Positions 1-8,177 of a DNA stretch of 37,232 nt are shown here, in pieces; the stretch's first letter is position 1; each line of letters opens with the position of its first letter. Origin of the DNA: an uncultured Methanobrevibacter sp. (GTDB lineage: Archaea; Methanobacteriota; Methanobacteria; Methanobacteriales; Methanobacteriaceae). Made by a program: the position numbers and the translations under genes. The stretch covers positions 35,323 to 72,554 of the forward strand of contig ONUN01000003.1 in assembly GCA_900320955.1 (NCBI GenBank). Reading direction: 5' to 3'. The notes beneath the pieces were generated by a model, which searched no databases, had not been told where the DNA came from, and was given only the letters and a program-made list of their open reading frames with translations.

Positions 1-90
1 GTTGTTTTCGGTTTTGTTTTCTGTTGTTCCATTATTTGTGGTTGTGTTGTTTTCGGTTTTGTTTTCTGTTGTTCCATTATTTGTGGTTGT
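1..90. repeat. 45-bp tandem repeat in surface-protein gene
   Basis: Two nearly perfect 45-bp units lie at 1-45 and 46-90, and shorter, more divergent units continue to about 180. On the minus strand each unit encodes 15 residues with the pattern NNTTTNNGTTENKTE. The left-most unit is cut by the window edge, so the array probably continues to the left. Such coding repeats commonly change copy number by slippage. Confidence 0.85.
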
Positions 91-843
91 GTTGTTTTCT
101 GTTGTTTCATTGTCTTTTTGGGTTTCGTTATTTGTTGTGGTTGTGTTGTTTTCTGTTGTTTCATTATCTTCCAGGGTTTCATTCGGGACTACATTTCCCA
201 TCATTCCAGTACCGTTCATGATTTCTGCCAGAATTTCTCTATAGGTAATCTTGTATCCGAAGAAGTTTTGGGTTTCATCATCTGTGGATTGCAGACATTC
301 AAAATCGAATATCGCTTCTGTGGTATTGTTTATTTTTTTAATTTCGCCGTGATCTGGAATTGTTCTTCCATTTTGCGCTTCATTTAATATTGTTGGGATT
401 ATTTCCAGATAGGAATCGGTTTTATAGAGGTTGTCTGTAAACTCCCATACTGCAAGTGTTGCTGTTAGCTGGTTAGCCATCACATAATCGTAGTGGTCTA
501 CAAACAGTATCTTCAAGTAATTGCCGACGGACTCGTTGTAGTTCGGGTTAACCAGTTTTGATGTGTTCTGCACTATGAATTCATCTCCGATATCCGCATC
601 CTTCAGGTATTTGTTTGCGCAGTATCCGTTGTATCCGTCATCAAAGGTGATGTTTTGATATCCCTCGGATGTGGCAATAACTCTTTTTTCAGTTATTTTT
701 GTTTCTTCACTCTCTGTAATTCTATCTGTTTTTGTGCTTGCAATCTCTGTCGAGTTTTCATCGATTATGTTTGCCGAAACGACATTCAAAGTAGATGATA
801 CAATTAAAAATATGGTTAATATCGTAAATATTCTGCATTTCAA
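1..843 (-). CDS. Secreted Thr/Asn-repeat surface protein with thioester-like domain, 3' end outside window
   Basis: The protein is probably exported and displayed on the cell surface. The reading frame opens at a TTG (841-843) preceded by a strong GGAGGTG site at 849-855, and runs off the left edge (281 codons visible). Residues 1-24 form a signal peptide (hydrophobic core, then VVSA-N). Residues about 70-140 resemble the Cys-Gln thioester domain of Gram-positive surface adhesins: a GYCAN motif with Cys75, and an AVWEFTDN stretch with Trp133, where the family usually has TQxAxW. The position expected to be Gln is Thr129 here, so the thioester may be absent. The visible C-terminal part is low complexity, rich in Asn, Thr and Glu, and built on a 15-residue repeat. 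Repeat-rich adhesin-like proteins are common in Methanobrevibacter. The domain assignment comes from motif recognition and is moderate; export is well supported. Confidence 0.75.
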   Translation of the reverse strand, partial: MKCRIFTILTIFLIVSSTLNVVSANIIDENSTEIASTKTDRITESEETKITEKRVIATSEGYQNITFDDGYNGYCANKYLKDADIGDEFIVQNTSKLVNPNYNESVGNYLKILFVDHYDYVMANQLTATLAVWEFTDNLYKTDSYLEIIPTILNEAQNGRTIPDHGEIKKINNTTEAIFDFECLQSTDDETQNFFGYKITYREILAEIMNGTGMMGNVVPNETLEDNETTENNTTTTNNETQKDNETTENNTTTNNGTTENKTENNTTTNNGTTENKTENN

Positions 844-1161
844 TTTTGCACCTCCTTATTTTTGTATAAATTGCATTGTCGAAGGCAGTATATAAAATTA
901 AAGTAACCGAATACTCACTTAAATTAAAATAGGTGATTAAAATTAGTTTTTTTTTGAGAATTGCACATAATGTCTTAAAAAGCTAAATATGGATGACTTT
1001 TCCCAAAACCTGCAATCGTTGGCGGCTACGTTTTAATCTCCGATATTTTTGACAATATCTTCGCATAATTTCTTGAAAAAAGATATGTCTAATAATAAAT
1101 AGTATGTTGGAGATTAGTTATTGCAGAGTATATTCTCTACTGCTGTTTATGGAAAGATTTT
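844..1161. other. Intergenic region between divergent genes
   Basis: This A+T-rich stretch separates the minus-strand surface-protein gene from the plus-strand SAH hydrolase pseudogene. It should hold both promoters. The only clear element is the GGAGG ribosome site of the surface protein at 849-855. I see no RNA gene, repeat array or convincing small ORF. Confidence 0.5.
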
Positions 1162-1672
1162 ATGAGTAAAGTTAAAGATATGTCACTTGCACCTGAAGGT
1201 GTTAGAAAAATAGAATGGGTTCAAAAGCACATGCCTGTTTTTGAACACATTAAAGCAGAATACGAAGAAACCCAACCTTTCAATTGCAAACTCCGGACAC
1301 TTCAACGTGGAAATAAACAGGCAGGATTTGGAGACCATTTCAACTGAAGTCAAGGAAGTGCGTGAAAGCATTGAAGAGTTCACAACCAAGGATGGAAGAA
1401 AAATCTACTTGTTGGCTGACGGTCGTTTGGTAAACCTTTCCGCTGCAAGGGGTCAGGGACATCCTGCAGAAATCATGGGCATGAGTTTTGCAGTACAGGC
1501 CTTGTCTGTAAAGCACATTTTAGAAAACGATTTGCATGTAGGTGTAACCAAGGCACCTGATGAAATTGATTATGCTGTTGCCTCCATGAAACTGGATGCA
1601 AGGGGTATTGAAATCGACTCATTGACAGACAAGCAAAAAGCATACATGACAAACTGGCAGGAAGGAACATAA
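1162..1672 (+). pseudogene. ahcY: S-adenosyl-L-homocysteine hydrolase, internally deleted and frameshifted
   Basis: Two reading frames belong to one family. The first (from ATG 1162) gives the family N-terminus: KVKDMSLAPEG, then EWVQKHMP, then EYEETQPF. The second, in another frame, resumes at about 1275-1285 with ANSGHFNVEIN and continues through DGRLVNLSAARGQGHPAEIM to a normal C-terminus at TAA 1670-1672. About 36 N-terminal and 135 C-terminal residues remain of an enzyme that is usually around 410-420 residues. The middle, with most of the substrate-binding domain and the NAD-binding Rossmann fold, is gone, and the join is out of frame. The intact enzyme splits S-adenosylhomocysteine into adenosine and homocysteine. 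This copy cannot be functional. The surviving parts are little decayed, so the deletion looks recent, or the assembly is faulty here. Confidence 0.9.
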
Positions 1673-2264
1673 ATTTTCCTTCAAATTTTTATTTTTTAGG
1701 TTCAATATCTACATGTCTAAATTAACTTACATTGTTTTTATTTTATACTTATTTTAAATCAAAATGTTCTTAAGTTATTGTTAGTGTTGGATTAAGATTT
1801 ATTGAAAATATTGGTTGTTTTTTGCAATATGTTGTAATTGAAGATGTTGTTGCAGAGATTATTTTTTTAAAAAGTTATTTTTTTTAGTGATGAAAAAGCA
1901 GCATTGAATGTTTCATAATAGTAATTAATGATTTAAATATTTTTAATTTCCAATTAAATTATGCAATTCTAGGGCACTATATGAATTTTGTTTATCGAAG
2001 AACATGAAAATTTGAAATTTTTATTGAATTTTGATTGATTATTAATATTTTTTGAACATTCAATAAATTTGTATTTCAAGTTTGTTTAGGGATTTTATAA
2101 ATCACAATTTTTTGACGAAAAATCAAAAAATTAATTTTGGCGAACACTATTACTAAAGTATAAAATTGTCTTAATAGTGTAAAATTGTTCTTCAAATTAA
2201 GCAAAGATATTTAAAATATAAATTTAATAGTTATATATAATTAATCTAAAGGAGAAGGGTTATA
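1673..2264. other. A+T-rich intergenic region with promoter of the ATPase operon
   Basis: No credible ORF was found in about 590 bases. The right end carries the likely promoter of the downstream ATPase gene: A/T-rich TATA candidates at 2208-2220 and 2231-2240. A direct repeat with consensus AGTRTAAAATTGT lies at 2157-2169 and 2176-2188, a 19-base step, and could be a regulator site. The rest is homopolymer-rich and shows nothing recognisable. Confidence 0.45.
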
Positions 2265-3584
2265 TTGCAAAATGAATTTAAATTTAAAATCAAAAATTTT
2301 GGCCCTATCGATGAGGCAAATCTTAATTTAAATAAATTAAATGTAATTGGTGGAGTGAATGCAAGTGGTAAATCATTTTCCGCTAGATTATTATTTTGCA
2401 TTATAACTGCTTTATCTGATGAAGGTAAACGAATTGATAATGAAAGTGTAAAAAGTTTATTCACAGATTTCATAAATAGATATGGTTTAAATTTTTCTGT
2501 TATTTCATCTGATGTTGTTAAAAGTGAAAAGTCTGATTTAACTAATAAATTAAATAATTTACTTAACTCTTGGAAAGAGTATGATGTTTCTTATGAATTT
2601 TTAGATAATTTTTATAAAAATTTTGGTGTAATTCTGGATGAATTCGATTTTTCTGATGAAAATTTTGATAAGGATTTCAAAAAAATACGGCCAGTTATTG
2701 ATTCCCATTCAAATGAATTGCAATATATTATTTCAGTATTGAGATTTCTGTTAATGGCTGAATTTGGTGCAGATCAAGTACCTAATTTTGATGGTGCTAA
2801 TGTTAATATTTCTGCAAGTAAACTTGATTGTAAAATGGAATATGATATGTTGTTTACCTCTGAATCTTTAACAATTAATATGAATAGTAATCAATTAATT
2901 TGTAGAGATTTCACAAATGTTATTTATATGGATTCGATGTCGGCTATGGATTTTCAATTAACTGGGCAAAATATACATTATCATTATATTTCTTTACTAA
3001 ATTATCTTATGCATACAAAACCTATGAATTCGAATGGTGTTTATAATAATGTTGAAGAAGTAATGGATATTAGTAAACAATTTAATGGAATGTTAAATGG
3101 TACTTTTAAATTCAATCCTTTAAATAATATTTTTTCATTTGAGTCAGATGGTAAATCCTATGATGTTAAAAACATCGCTTCAGGATACAAACAAATAGGG
3201 GTGTTGCAGAGATTATTAAATAATAATCAGATTTCTGGCAAAACATTGTTGATTCTAGATGAACCTGAGACTAATTTACATCCTAGTTTTCAAATTCAAC
3301 TAGCTAATATTATTGTTCAAATGGTTAAAGAATTAGATTTAATGGTTTATATTAATTCACATAGTCCTTTTGTTATTGAAGCATTAGAAGTTTATTCCAA
3401 AAAAGAAGGCATTGAAAAAGATACTAATTTCTATATGTGTGAAAGTATTAATGTGGAAAATACTAATTTCAACATCCATTCTATTGATAGAGATGACTTA
3501 AAAATTTTATATGATAATTTATCTGATCCATTTAGATTAATTAATAATATCAGATTTGAAAATGAATTGAACGACTTGGATTAA
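2265..3584 (+). CDS. AAA/ABC-type ATPase (OLD/SMC-like), likely defence ATPase
   Basis: The protein is 439 residues. The start is a TTG at 2265 with GGAGAAGGG at 2251-2259, a good spacing. The N-terminus (FKIKNFGPIDEANLNL) is the typical opening of RecF/OLD-like ATPases. The Walker A is GVNASGKS (residues 30-37). An ABC-signature-like SGYKQ precedes the Walker B and D-loop LLILDEPETNLHP (Asp332, Glu333), and the switch histidine is in INSHSP. The region between the ATP motifs is long, Asp/Asn-rich and without recognised domains. No TOPRIM domain is fused at the C-terminus, unlike OLD or GajA nucleases. It lies 11 bases from the next gene, with which it forms an evident two-gene operon. Two-gene ATPase plus effector operons are common in prokaryotic anti-phage systems; that role is inferred here. 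The ATPase fold is certain. Confidence 0.88.
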   Translation: MQNEFKFKIKNFGPIDEANLNLNKLNVIGGVNASGKSFSARLLFCIITALSDEGKRIDNESVKSLFTDFINRYGLNFSVISSDVVKSEKSDLTNKLNNLLNSWKEYDVSYEFLDNFYKNFGVILDEFDFSDENFDKDFKKIRPVIDSHSNELQYIISVLRFLLMAEFGADQVPNFDGANVNISASKLDCKMEYDMLFTSESLTINMNSNQLICRDFTNVIYMDSMSAMDFQLTGQNIHYHYISLLNYLMHTKPMNSNGVYNNVEEVMDISKQFNGMLNGTFKFNPLNNIFSFESDGKSYDVKNIASGYKQIGVLQRLLNNNQISGKTLLILDEPETNLHPSFQIQLANIIVQMVKELDLMVYINSHSPFVIEALEVYSKKEGIEKDTNFYMCESINVENTNFNIHSIDRDDLKILYDNLSDPFRLINNIRFENELNDLD

Positions 3585-3595
3585 GGTAGATGGTC

Positions 3596-4549
3596 ATGTT
3601 TTCAAGTTATCTTAATTTTTTAAGATTTTTAAATTATCTCAAAAATCATGAATGCGAAAAAAATCCTTATTTTGAGGACATAACTAAAATTTCATCTGAT
3701 AACAACGGAAGAAGTCTTGTTGAATCTGATAAATTAATGTTAAATTTTGAAAATATTAGAAATGATTTCTTTAGTAATCAAAAAATTAAACCTTCAACGG
3801 TTGATGGTTTGTATTTTAATTTTGATAAAAATCATTTAATTTTATCATTATATTTTGTTGAATTTAAGGGAAGTGAACTTTCTAAGTTGGATTTTAATAA
3901 ATATTTTGAGAATAACATTCTCCCATTAACTGATGAGCAATGTGTGTTTAATGAAAGATATTGTCCGATTAACAATCTGAATAAAAAGATTTTGGAAAGG
4001 ATGCATAAGAGGTATGATGATAAAGTTTCTAATAATTTGAAATTAAAACCATTTGAGTCATTATTTGTTATTTTTCCAAAAATTTGTGAGGATTATTCAA
4101 ATAAATCAGATTATAATTATTCTGTCGGTGATTTTTATACATTTTTGTTAAGAAAAATTAGATGCCATTTAATTGTTGTTTATAAATCTAGTAAAAGCTA
4201 TATAAATGATGAAAAAACTGTTGCGGCAGATATTAGGGACAAATATCGTGTTTTAAATAATAATAATATTATCTCAGATTTCAAAGTTTATGATGAAAGA
4301 GATTTTGAAAATAATTTATTAAATGATATTAAAAAGTTTCCATTTTCATTTTTAGAGATTATAATTAATGTTTCAGATAAAACTTTAAATAAAACAAAGA
4401 ATCCTAGTGAATTTGGAGATATTATTGAGATGGAACTTAAAAAATATTTAAATAGAAATAATATTGTCATTTGTGATTATTCTAAAGAGATGCTAAGAAG
4501 AGTTATTTCAAAATGTTGTATGGAGTATATAAGTAATAAAATTTTATAA
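3596..4549 (+). CDS. Unknown partner of the ATPase, possible PD-(D/E)XK nuclease-like protein
   Basis: I do not recognise the family. Two starts are possible, ATG 3590 and ATG 3596. I chose 3596 because the AAGGT at 3583-3587, over the stop of the ATPase gene, is better spaced for it (317 residues). Residues about 68-92 show VDGLYFN, a beta-rich stretch, then LYFVEFKG. This D-x18-ExK pattern (Asp70, Glu89, Lys91) is what one expects from a PD-(D/E)XK nuclease core, and suggests the protein is the effector of the pair. The rest is Lys/Asn-rich with no membrane segment, signal peptide or zinc motif. The C-terminal third contains a LEIIINVSD strand, perhaps part of a second domain. Tight coupling to the ATPase is the best clue to its role. 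The nuclease idea is a pattern-based inference and could be wrong. Confidence 0.7.
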   Translation: MFSSYLNFLRFLNYLKNHECEKNPYFEDITKISSDNNGRSLVESDKLMLNFENIRNDFFSNQKIKPSTVDGLYFNFDKNHLILSLYFVEFKGSELSKLDFNKYFENNILPLTDEQCVFNERYCPINNLNKKILERMHKRYDDKVSNNLKLKPFESLFVIFPKICEDYSNKSDYNYSVGDFYTFLLRKIRCHLIVVYKSSKSYINDEKTVAADIRDKYRVLNNNNIISDFKVYDERDFENNLLNDIKKFPFSFLEIIINVSDKTLNKTKNPSEFGDIIEMELKKYLNRNNIVICDYSKEMLRRVISKCCMEYISNKIL

Positions 4550-4650
4550 TGTGAGTAGTTAAAGAAAAATTAATCTGATGTAGAAAATTAAATATGGGGA
4601 ATGCTTTGAGAAGCTTAAAAAGAGAGTTAAAAAATTTAACTGAAGGGTTT

Positions 4651-4785
4651 TTATTTTGTCTCAACATTTTTTGTCCAGTTTTTGCTTAATACTATTTGTC
4701 TTTTTGTTCCTTCACATGTTCTGGAAATTCTTTTTATTTTTCTAAGTGGTAACTCGATAATTTTTTGGGGACTATATATTTTTTA
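4651..4785 (-). pseudogene. Possible 3' remnant of a transposase gene
   Basis: On the minus strand an open stretch of about 43 codons ends at TAA 4651-4653. It reads SPQKIIELPLRKIKRISRTC and then GTKRQIVLSKNWTKNVETK. It is basic, looks coding, and is bounded upstream by a stop near 4785 with no start of its own. Its position beside an insertion sequence suggests a decayed transposase tail. The family cannot be named from this much sequence. Confidence 0.3.
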
Positions 4786-4843
4786 TATATTCTTAAAATC
4801 AAAATTCAACTTCTAAAGAGATTTCCAAAATTCTTTTATTTAA

Positions 4844-4872
4844 TATAGTCTTTTACCAAAAGTTTATACCTA
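4844..4872 (+). repeat. Left terminal inverted repeat of the IS630-family element
   Basis: This sequence starts TATAGTCTTTTACC and ends GTTTATACCTA. It is the reverse complement of 6190-6218 with one mismatch, and it contains the stop codon and last codons of the transposase frame. Confidence 0.9.
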
Positions 4873-6189
4873 AATATTCATTGATCCAGTTTTCGTAAAA
4901 TGAAGTTAAATCAACGACTTTATAGAATTCTTCTTTAAATATTTCTATTAATGTGTTTAAATCTTCGTATAGTGATTTATATATTTTAGATTTGATTTTA
5001 CGCCATACGTCTTCGATTGGATTTAAATCTGGGCAATATGGCTGCAAAAATATTAAGTTTATGTTCAATATTTCACATGCTTTTTCGACTATTTTAGCAT
5101 GATGTATTTTTGCATTGTCTAAAACAAGATTGATTCTTTTCTCTTTTGAGTTTATTTCATATATTTGAGGATTCAATAGATTTTTTAGTAATCTGGATCT
5201 TTTTTCATTCCATATTTTTCTTGAATTGTTATTGTCTTCTTTTCTGCAGATTCTTTGAATTTTTTCTATTGAAATTTGTTGTGAATTGTCACTATATTGT
5301 TCGTTATTGATTTTATTGATTAAATCCATTTAATTTAGTGATTTTGAAGATAAATATTTTTTTATTTCTTCATCAGATAGATTTTCATTGTTTATTGCTT
5401 CTTCGATTAAATGTTTACCGAAAGTGTTTTCCATGTTTTCAATACGGTAATGACATAATGTAATTACAAATTGGAATGCATTGTTTTTAGTGTTTACTTC
5501 CATGTATGAGTTACAATTGATTCCTTGAAAGCCTGTTACATTTATTCCAAATTTTACTGGATGTTTTGTTTGTGTATTTTTTTCTCCAGGAGCATATAAT
5601 ACTCTTGTAACATTTGGAACATTTTGACAAGATGTTTCATCCAAAAAAGCAAAATACTCTGTTTTTAGATTTATAAAAGTCAGTTTTTTTTAAGATCTTT
5701 TTCAGGGTTTTCTGGACGAGTGTTATATTGAATGAATGGTTTTCCATAGTTTAAATTTAGTTTTTGTCTTGTAATGACCCAAACTTGCTTTTCACTGTAT
5801 GTTATTCCGTATTTTTCTTCAATTAGATTACTTACATCTTTTAAATTGTATTTTTCTTCATTTCCAGTGATGATTTCTTTTAATTCTTTTAGTTGTTGGT
5901 CAGTTAGGTATGATTTTCGACCACAATTTGAATAATTTGAAAATAAGCCCTCAACACCATTTTCATTATATTGTTTGACCCATCGTTCGCCAGTTTTTCT
6001 GGAAATATTAATGTTTTTTGATGCTTTAGCAATACTTTCACCGTTTGCAACCATGTGAATTACTAAAAGACGCCTATAAACATTGTAATATTTCTTGTAC
6101 TCTTTCAGCATTTCTGCAATTTCAGAAAGCTCCAAATGTTTCTCAATTTTATTATTAAATTTTTCCATGAATATATATCTATAACTCAT
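4853..6189 (-). pseudogene. IS630-family DDE transposase, frameshift plus in-frame stop
   Basis: This is the cut-and-paste transposase of the surrounding element. The N-terminal part (6189-5680) has helix-turn-helix segments, including AKASKNINISRKTGERW, and a TDQQLKEL region. It ends at a run of eight A (complement of 5687-5694) before a TGA. One further A, or a -1 slip on the run, would continue it as KKLTFINLKTEYFAFLDETS. The second part (to 5330) carries the first catalytic Asp in FLDETSCQN. An in-frame TAA (5330-5332) then interrupts it, and the same frame continues to 4853 with the second Asp in LVLDNAKIHH and the Glu in NPIEDVWRKIK. All three DDE residues survive, so damage is limited to the A-run and the TAA. 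The A-run might be a programmed frameshift site; the TAA is a true lesion unless it is a sequencing error. Confidence 0.85.
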
Positions 6190-6218
6190 TAGGTATAAAC
6201 TTTTGGTAAAAAACTATA
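6190..6218 (-). repeat. Right terminal inverted repeat of the IS630-family element
   Basis: This is the reverse complement of 4844-4872 with a single mismatch (C to T at the seventh base of the repeat). It adjoins the transposase start at 6187-6189 on the minus strand. Confidence 0.9.
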
Positions 6219-6348
6219 TTTTGATTCAAATTCAGTTGGCTCATGTTTCATATTGGATAACAAAATTTAATAATGTGTTTTATGATAATTATTATTAGAG
6301 TAATATCTTTTTTGCAGTCATCCTGTTAATTACTATGTCATTAATTTG

Positions 6349-6468
6349 ATGATGTGGATATTATGGGATGTTTATCACGGTTATCATGGAATTTATTATC
6401 AGACTTGTTGGGGAATTGGTGGATTTTTGGCGCAAAAGGGTGAATTTGCTGAAACAGGCTCTCGCTGA
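6349..6468 (+). CDS. Possible 39-residue small protein (copy A)
   Basis: A short ORF begins with two ATG codons and includes DVYHGYHGIYYQTCWGIGGF. A frame of the same length with no indels exists in copy B (9865-9984), with the same stop position. It lies antisense to and downstream of the ROK gene. There is no convincing ribosome site. Conservation between diverged copies is the only support, and it could be a by-product of DNA-level similarity. Confidence 0.2.
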   Translation: MMWILWDVYHGYHGIYYQTCWGIGGFLAQKGEFAETGSR

Positions 6469-6519
6469 ATGCCACCTTTTCTTCTACAATCTTGTAGTAG
6501 TTATAAAATCCATTGGCAT

Positions 6520-7233
6520 CTACTCTTGCATAATCAGGAAATTGTATAGGGCACCAACACATCCTGATGCATTTCCAAAATGGCATTTTTCAATTTCAGG
6601 TTCACTTACGGCTTCATGGAATTTTATTGAATAGAAATCATGCACCCTGTCTTTTATCTCAGCTATTAAAATGTCCTGCGTGGAAATTCCTCCGCCGATG
6701 CAGAACTTTTCTGCGTCCAATACTGACTGTATGGTTATAATTCCCGCTGCAATTGTTTTGGCATAATCTCGAACCACTTCTTTGGCCGTTTCATCACCTT
6801 CCTTGTACTTTTCAAAGAGTTCATGGCTGTCGATGGCACATTTTTTATCCTCATATGCACCGGTTAGATTTTTGTGACCTCCGATTTTGCCGAACCTCTT
6901 TTCGTTATTGGGATTTTTAAAATCTGTAAGAATACTTGAAAACTCCCCTGCAGTTTCACTGCTTCCCCGATATAGTGCTCCATTGATAATTATTCCGCCG
7001 GCTATTTCAGTACCAAGTCCAATGACCACCCCCTTTTTCACATCAGTCAGGTTTCCCATCCAAAGTTCAGCCAATGCTGCGCATTTTCCATCATTTTCAA
7101 TCCACACCGGTTTTTTGTATTTCTCTTCCAATATGGATTTTAAAGGCATGTCGCAAATCCAGTCAAATGTTGCTACCCTGTTAACTATTCCATGCTCAGC
7201 ATTTATTTTTCCAGGCACATAAATCAAGTTCAT
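6520..7233 (-). pseudogene. ROK-family sugar kinase, N-terminally truncated copy
   Basis: The frame matches the intact copy at 10066-10971 from its PGKIN segment to the C-terminus, with many substitutions. The first 70 or so codons, including the DVGGT phosphate-binding motif, are deleted. The sequence after the ancestral start ATG (complement of 7218-7220) is joined directly to the PGKIN codons, out of frame with that ATG. An upstream ATG at 7233 happens to open the remaining frame and gives 237 residues. It keeps WIENDGKCAALAELW, with the presumed catalytic Asp, and ETAGEF. Without the ATP phosphate-binding loop it should not be an active kinase. Translation of the fragment is possible, because AAGGA directly precedes the chance ATG. 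Confidence 0.8.
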
Positions 7234-8177
7234 TCCTTCGAGATTATGAGGTTTTGATTGCTAAATTTCTATTGAATCATTTTTAAATCAATTAATTGGC
7301 TTGAAAAAAATGATCAATGATGGTAATTTATTTTTGCCAAATACCATTTTGGAATCAGAATTGTCAAAACTTGATTTGAATGATGATTACTATTTCTGTT
7401 TTGCAGATTTAAACATATGTTTTTGATTATTAAATAGATTCATATTGTTTCATAAAGTTTCAGAAAGTGCAGATACGAAATTATGCCTCTTAAATTACCT
7501 AATGTCACTGTCGAGTAGGATAGTGCCATTTAAGGCGTTATTTTGCAAACAATTATATTTAAGTCTTGTCTTATCTTTTACCTATTTTGAAATATTGTTT
7601 TTGGCCTGCTATCCCTATTTTTGTGGAAGTTGCTTTTCATATTCGCTTTGGTGTGTAGTTTTTTTTTATAATTCTTGAAGTTGTGGGGTCATAAATCATG
7701 ATGGTGCCATTGAACAGGTATAAGTGAAAATAAAGCATATGGGATTTCTTGATGGAAAATTTGCATGTTTCGTGTATATAAGTTTTTGCTGGTCTTGTGA
7801 TTATTGTTGTTGGGTGTGTAAATCAAATGGTGCATCAAATTGTGTGCAGATTTTTGTAATTTTTAGCGTTTCATGTGGATGTGGCAATGTGTTTTTTTGA
7901 GTTTGTAGGAGTTGTTTTGTTAATATGATTTTACGGTTAATATTTTTTACATTTTTTGTGTGATCTGGGTGGAATATTGGTGGTTTTGGTAGTATATGTG
8001 TGTCTCGGAGACATTATCAAAAACAAAATGTTGTTGATGAAAATTATTTTACTAAACTTTTAACTGTAGGTTCTATAAATTTTAAGTTTTATTTTTAAAT
8101 TCATTTGTAGATATGACAAAAACTATTTAATAGTATTTTAATAAAAAATTAATTGATTATAACAAACTAAGTGGGAT
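7234..8177. other. Long gene-poor region
   Basis: These 944 bases hold no convincing gene. An open, coding-like stretch at 7262-7426 (plus) includes MINDGNLFLPNTILESELSK and ends at a TGA; it may be a gene remnant. From about 7440 to 8040 the plus strand is strikingly T- and TG-rich. The stretch 7914-7960 resembles 19625-19671 (shared core AATATTTTTTACATTTT). Just before the next gene, 8090-8165 is A+T-rich and probably carries its promoter. Confidence 0.45.

Larger units (their letters stand above)
4844..6218. mobile_element. IS630-family insertion sequence, inactive
   Basis: The element is about 1.37 kb. It is bounded by near-perfect inverted repeats (4844-4872 and 6190-6218, 28 of 29 positions matching) that butt directly onto the ends of the transposase frame. 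The outermost bases are TA on both sides, in keeping with the IS630/Tc1-mariner habit of inserting into and duplicating a TA dinucleotide. Removing the element joins 4843 to the sequence that begins the duplicated ROK segment at 6219, whose second copy at about 9735 is uninterrupted. The insertion therefore landed at the edge of, or inside, an older duplication. Confidence 0.88.
6219..7250. repeat. Duplicated ROK segment, copy A
   Basis: This region is clearly homologous to 9738-11000. It includes the ROK-kinase gene, about 300 bases downstream of it and a few tens of bases upstream. Relative to copy B it lacks a block of about 50 bases near B 10015-10065, and the 5' third of the kinase gene. 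Many single-base differences show that the duplication is not recent. Confidence 0.85.

Noticed and set aside
2-387. Plus-strand ORFs rich in Val, Phe and Leu at the left edge
   Set aside because: They are the antisense reading of the Thr/Asn repeat of the minus-strand surface protein, which has a signal peptide and a strong ribosome site.
6341-6634. ORFs on both strands at the 3' side of ROK copy A
   Set aside because: They overlap the kinase fragment in other frames and are not maintained at full length in copy B.
7445-7678. 77-codon hydrophobic ORF in the T-rich gap
   Set aside because: T-rich DNA encodes Phe/Leu/Ser/Tyr-rich peptides by chance; there is no ribosome site and no domain.
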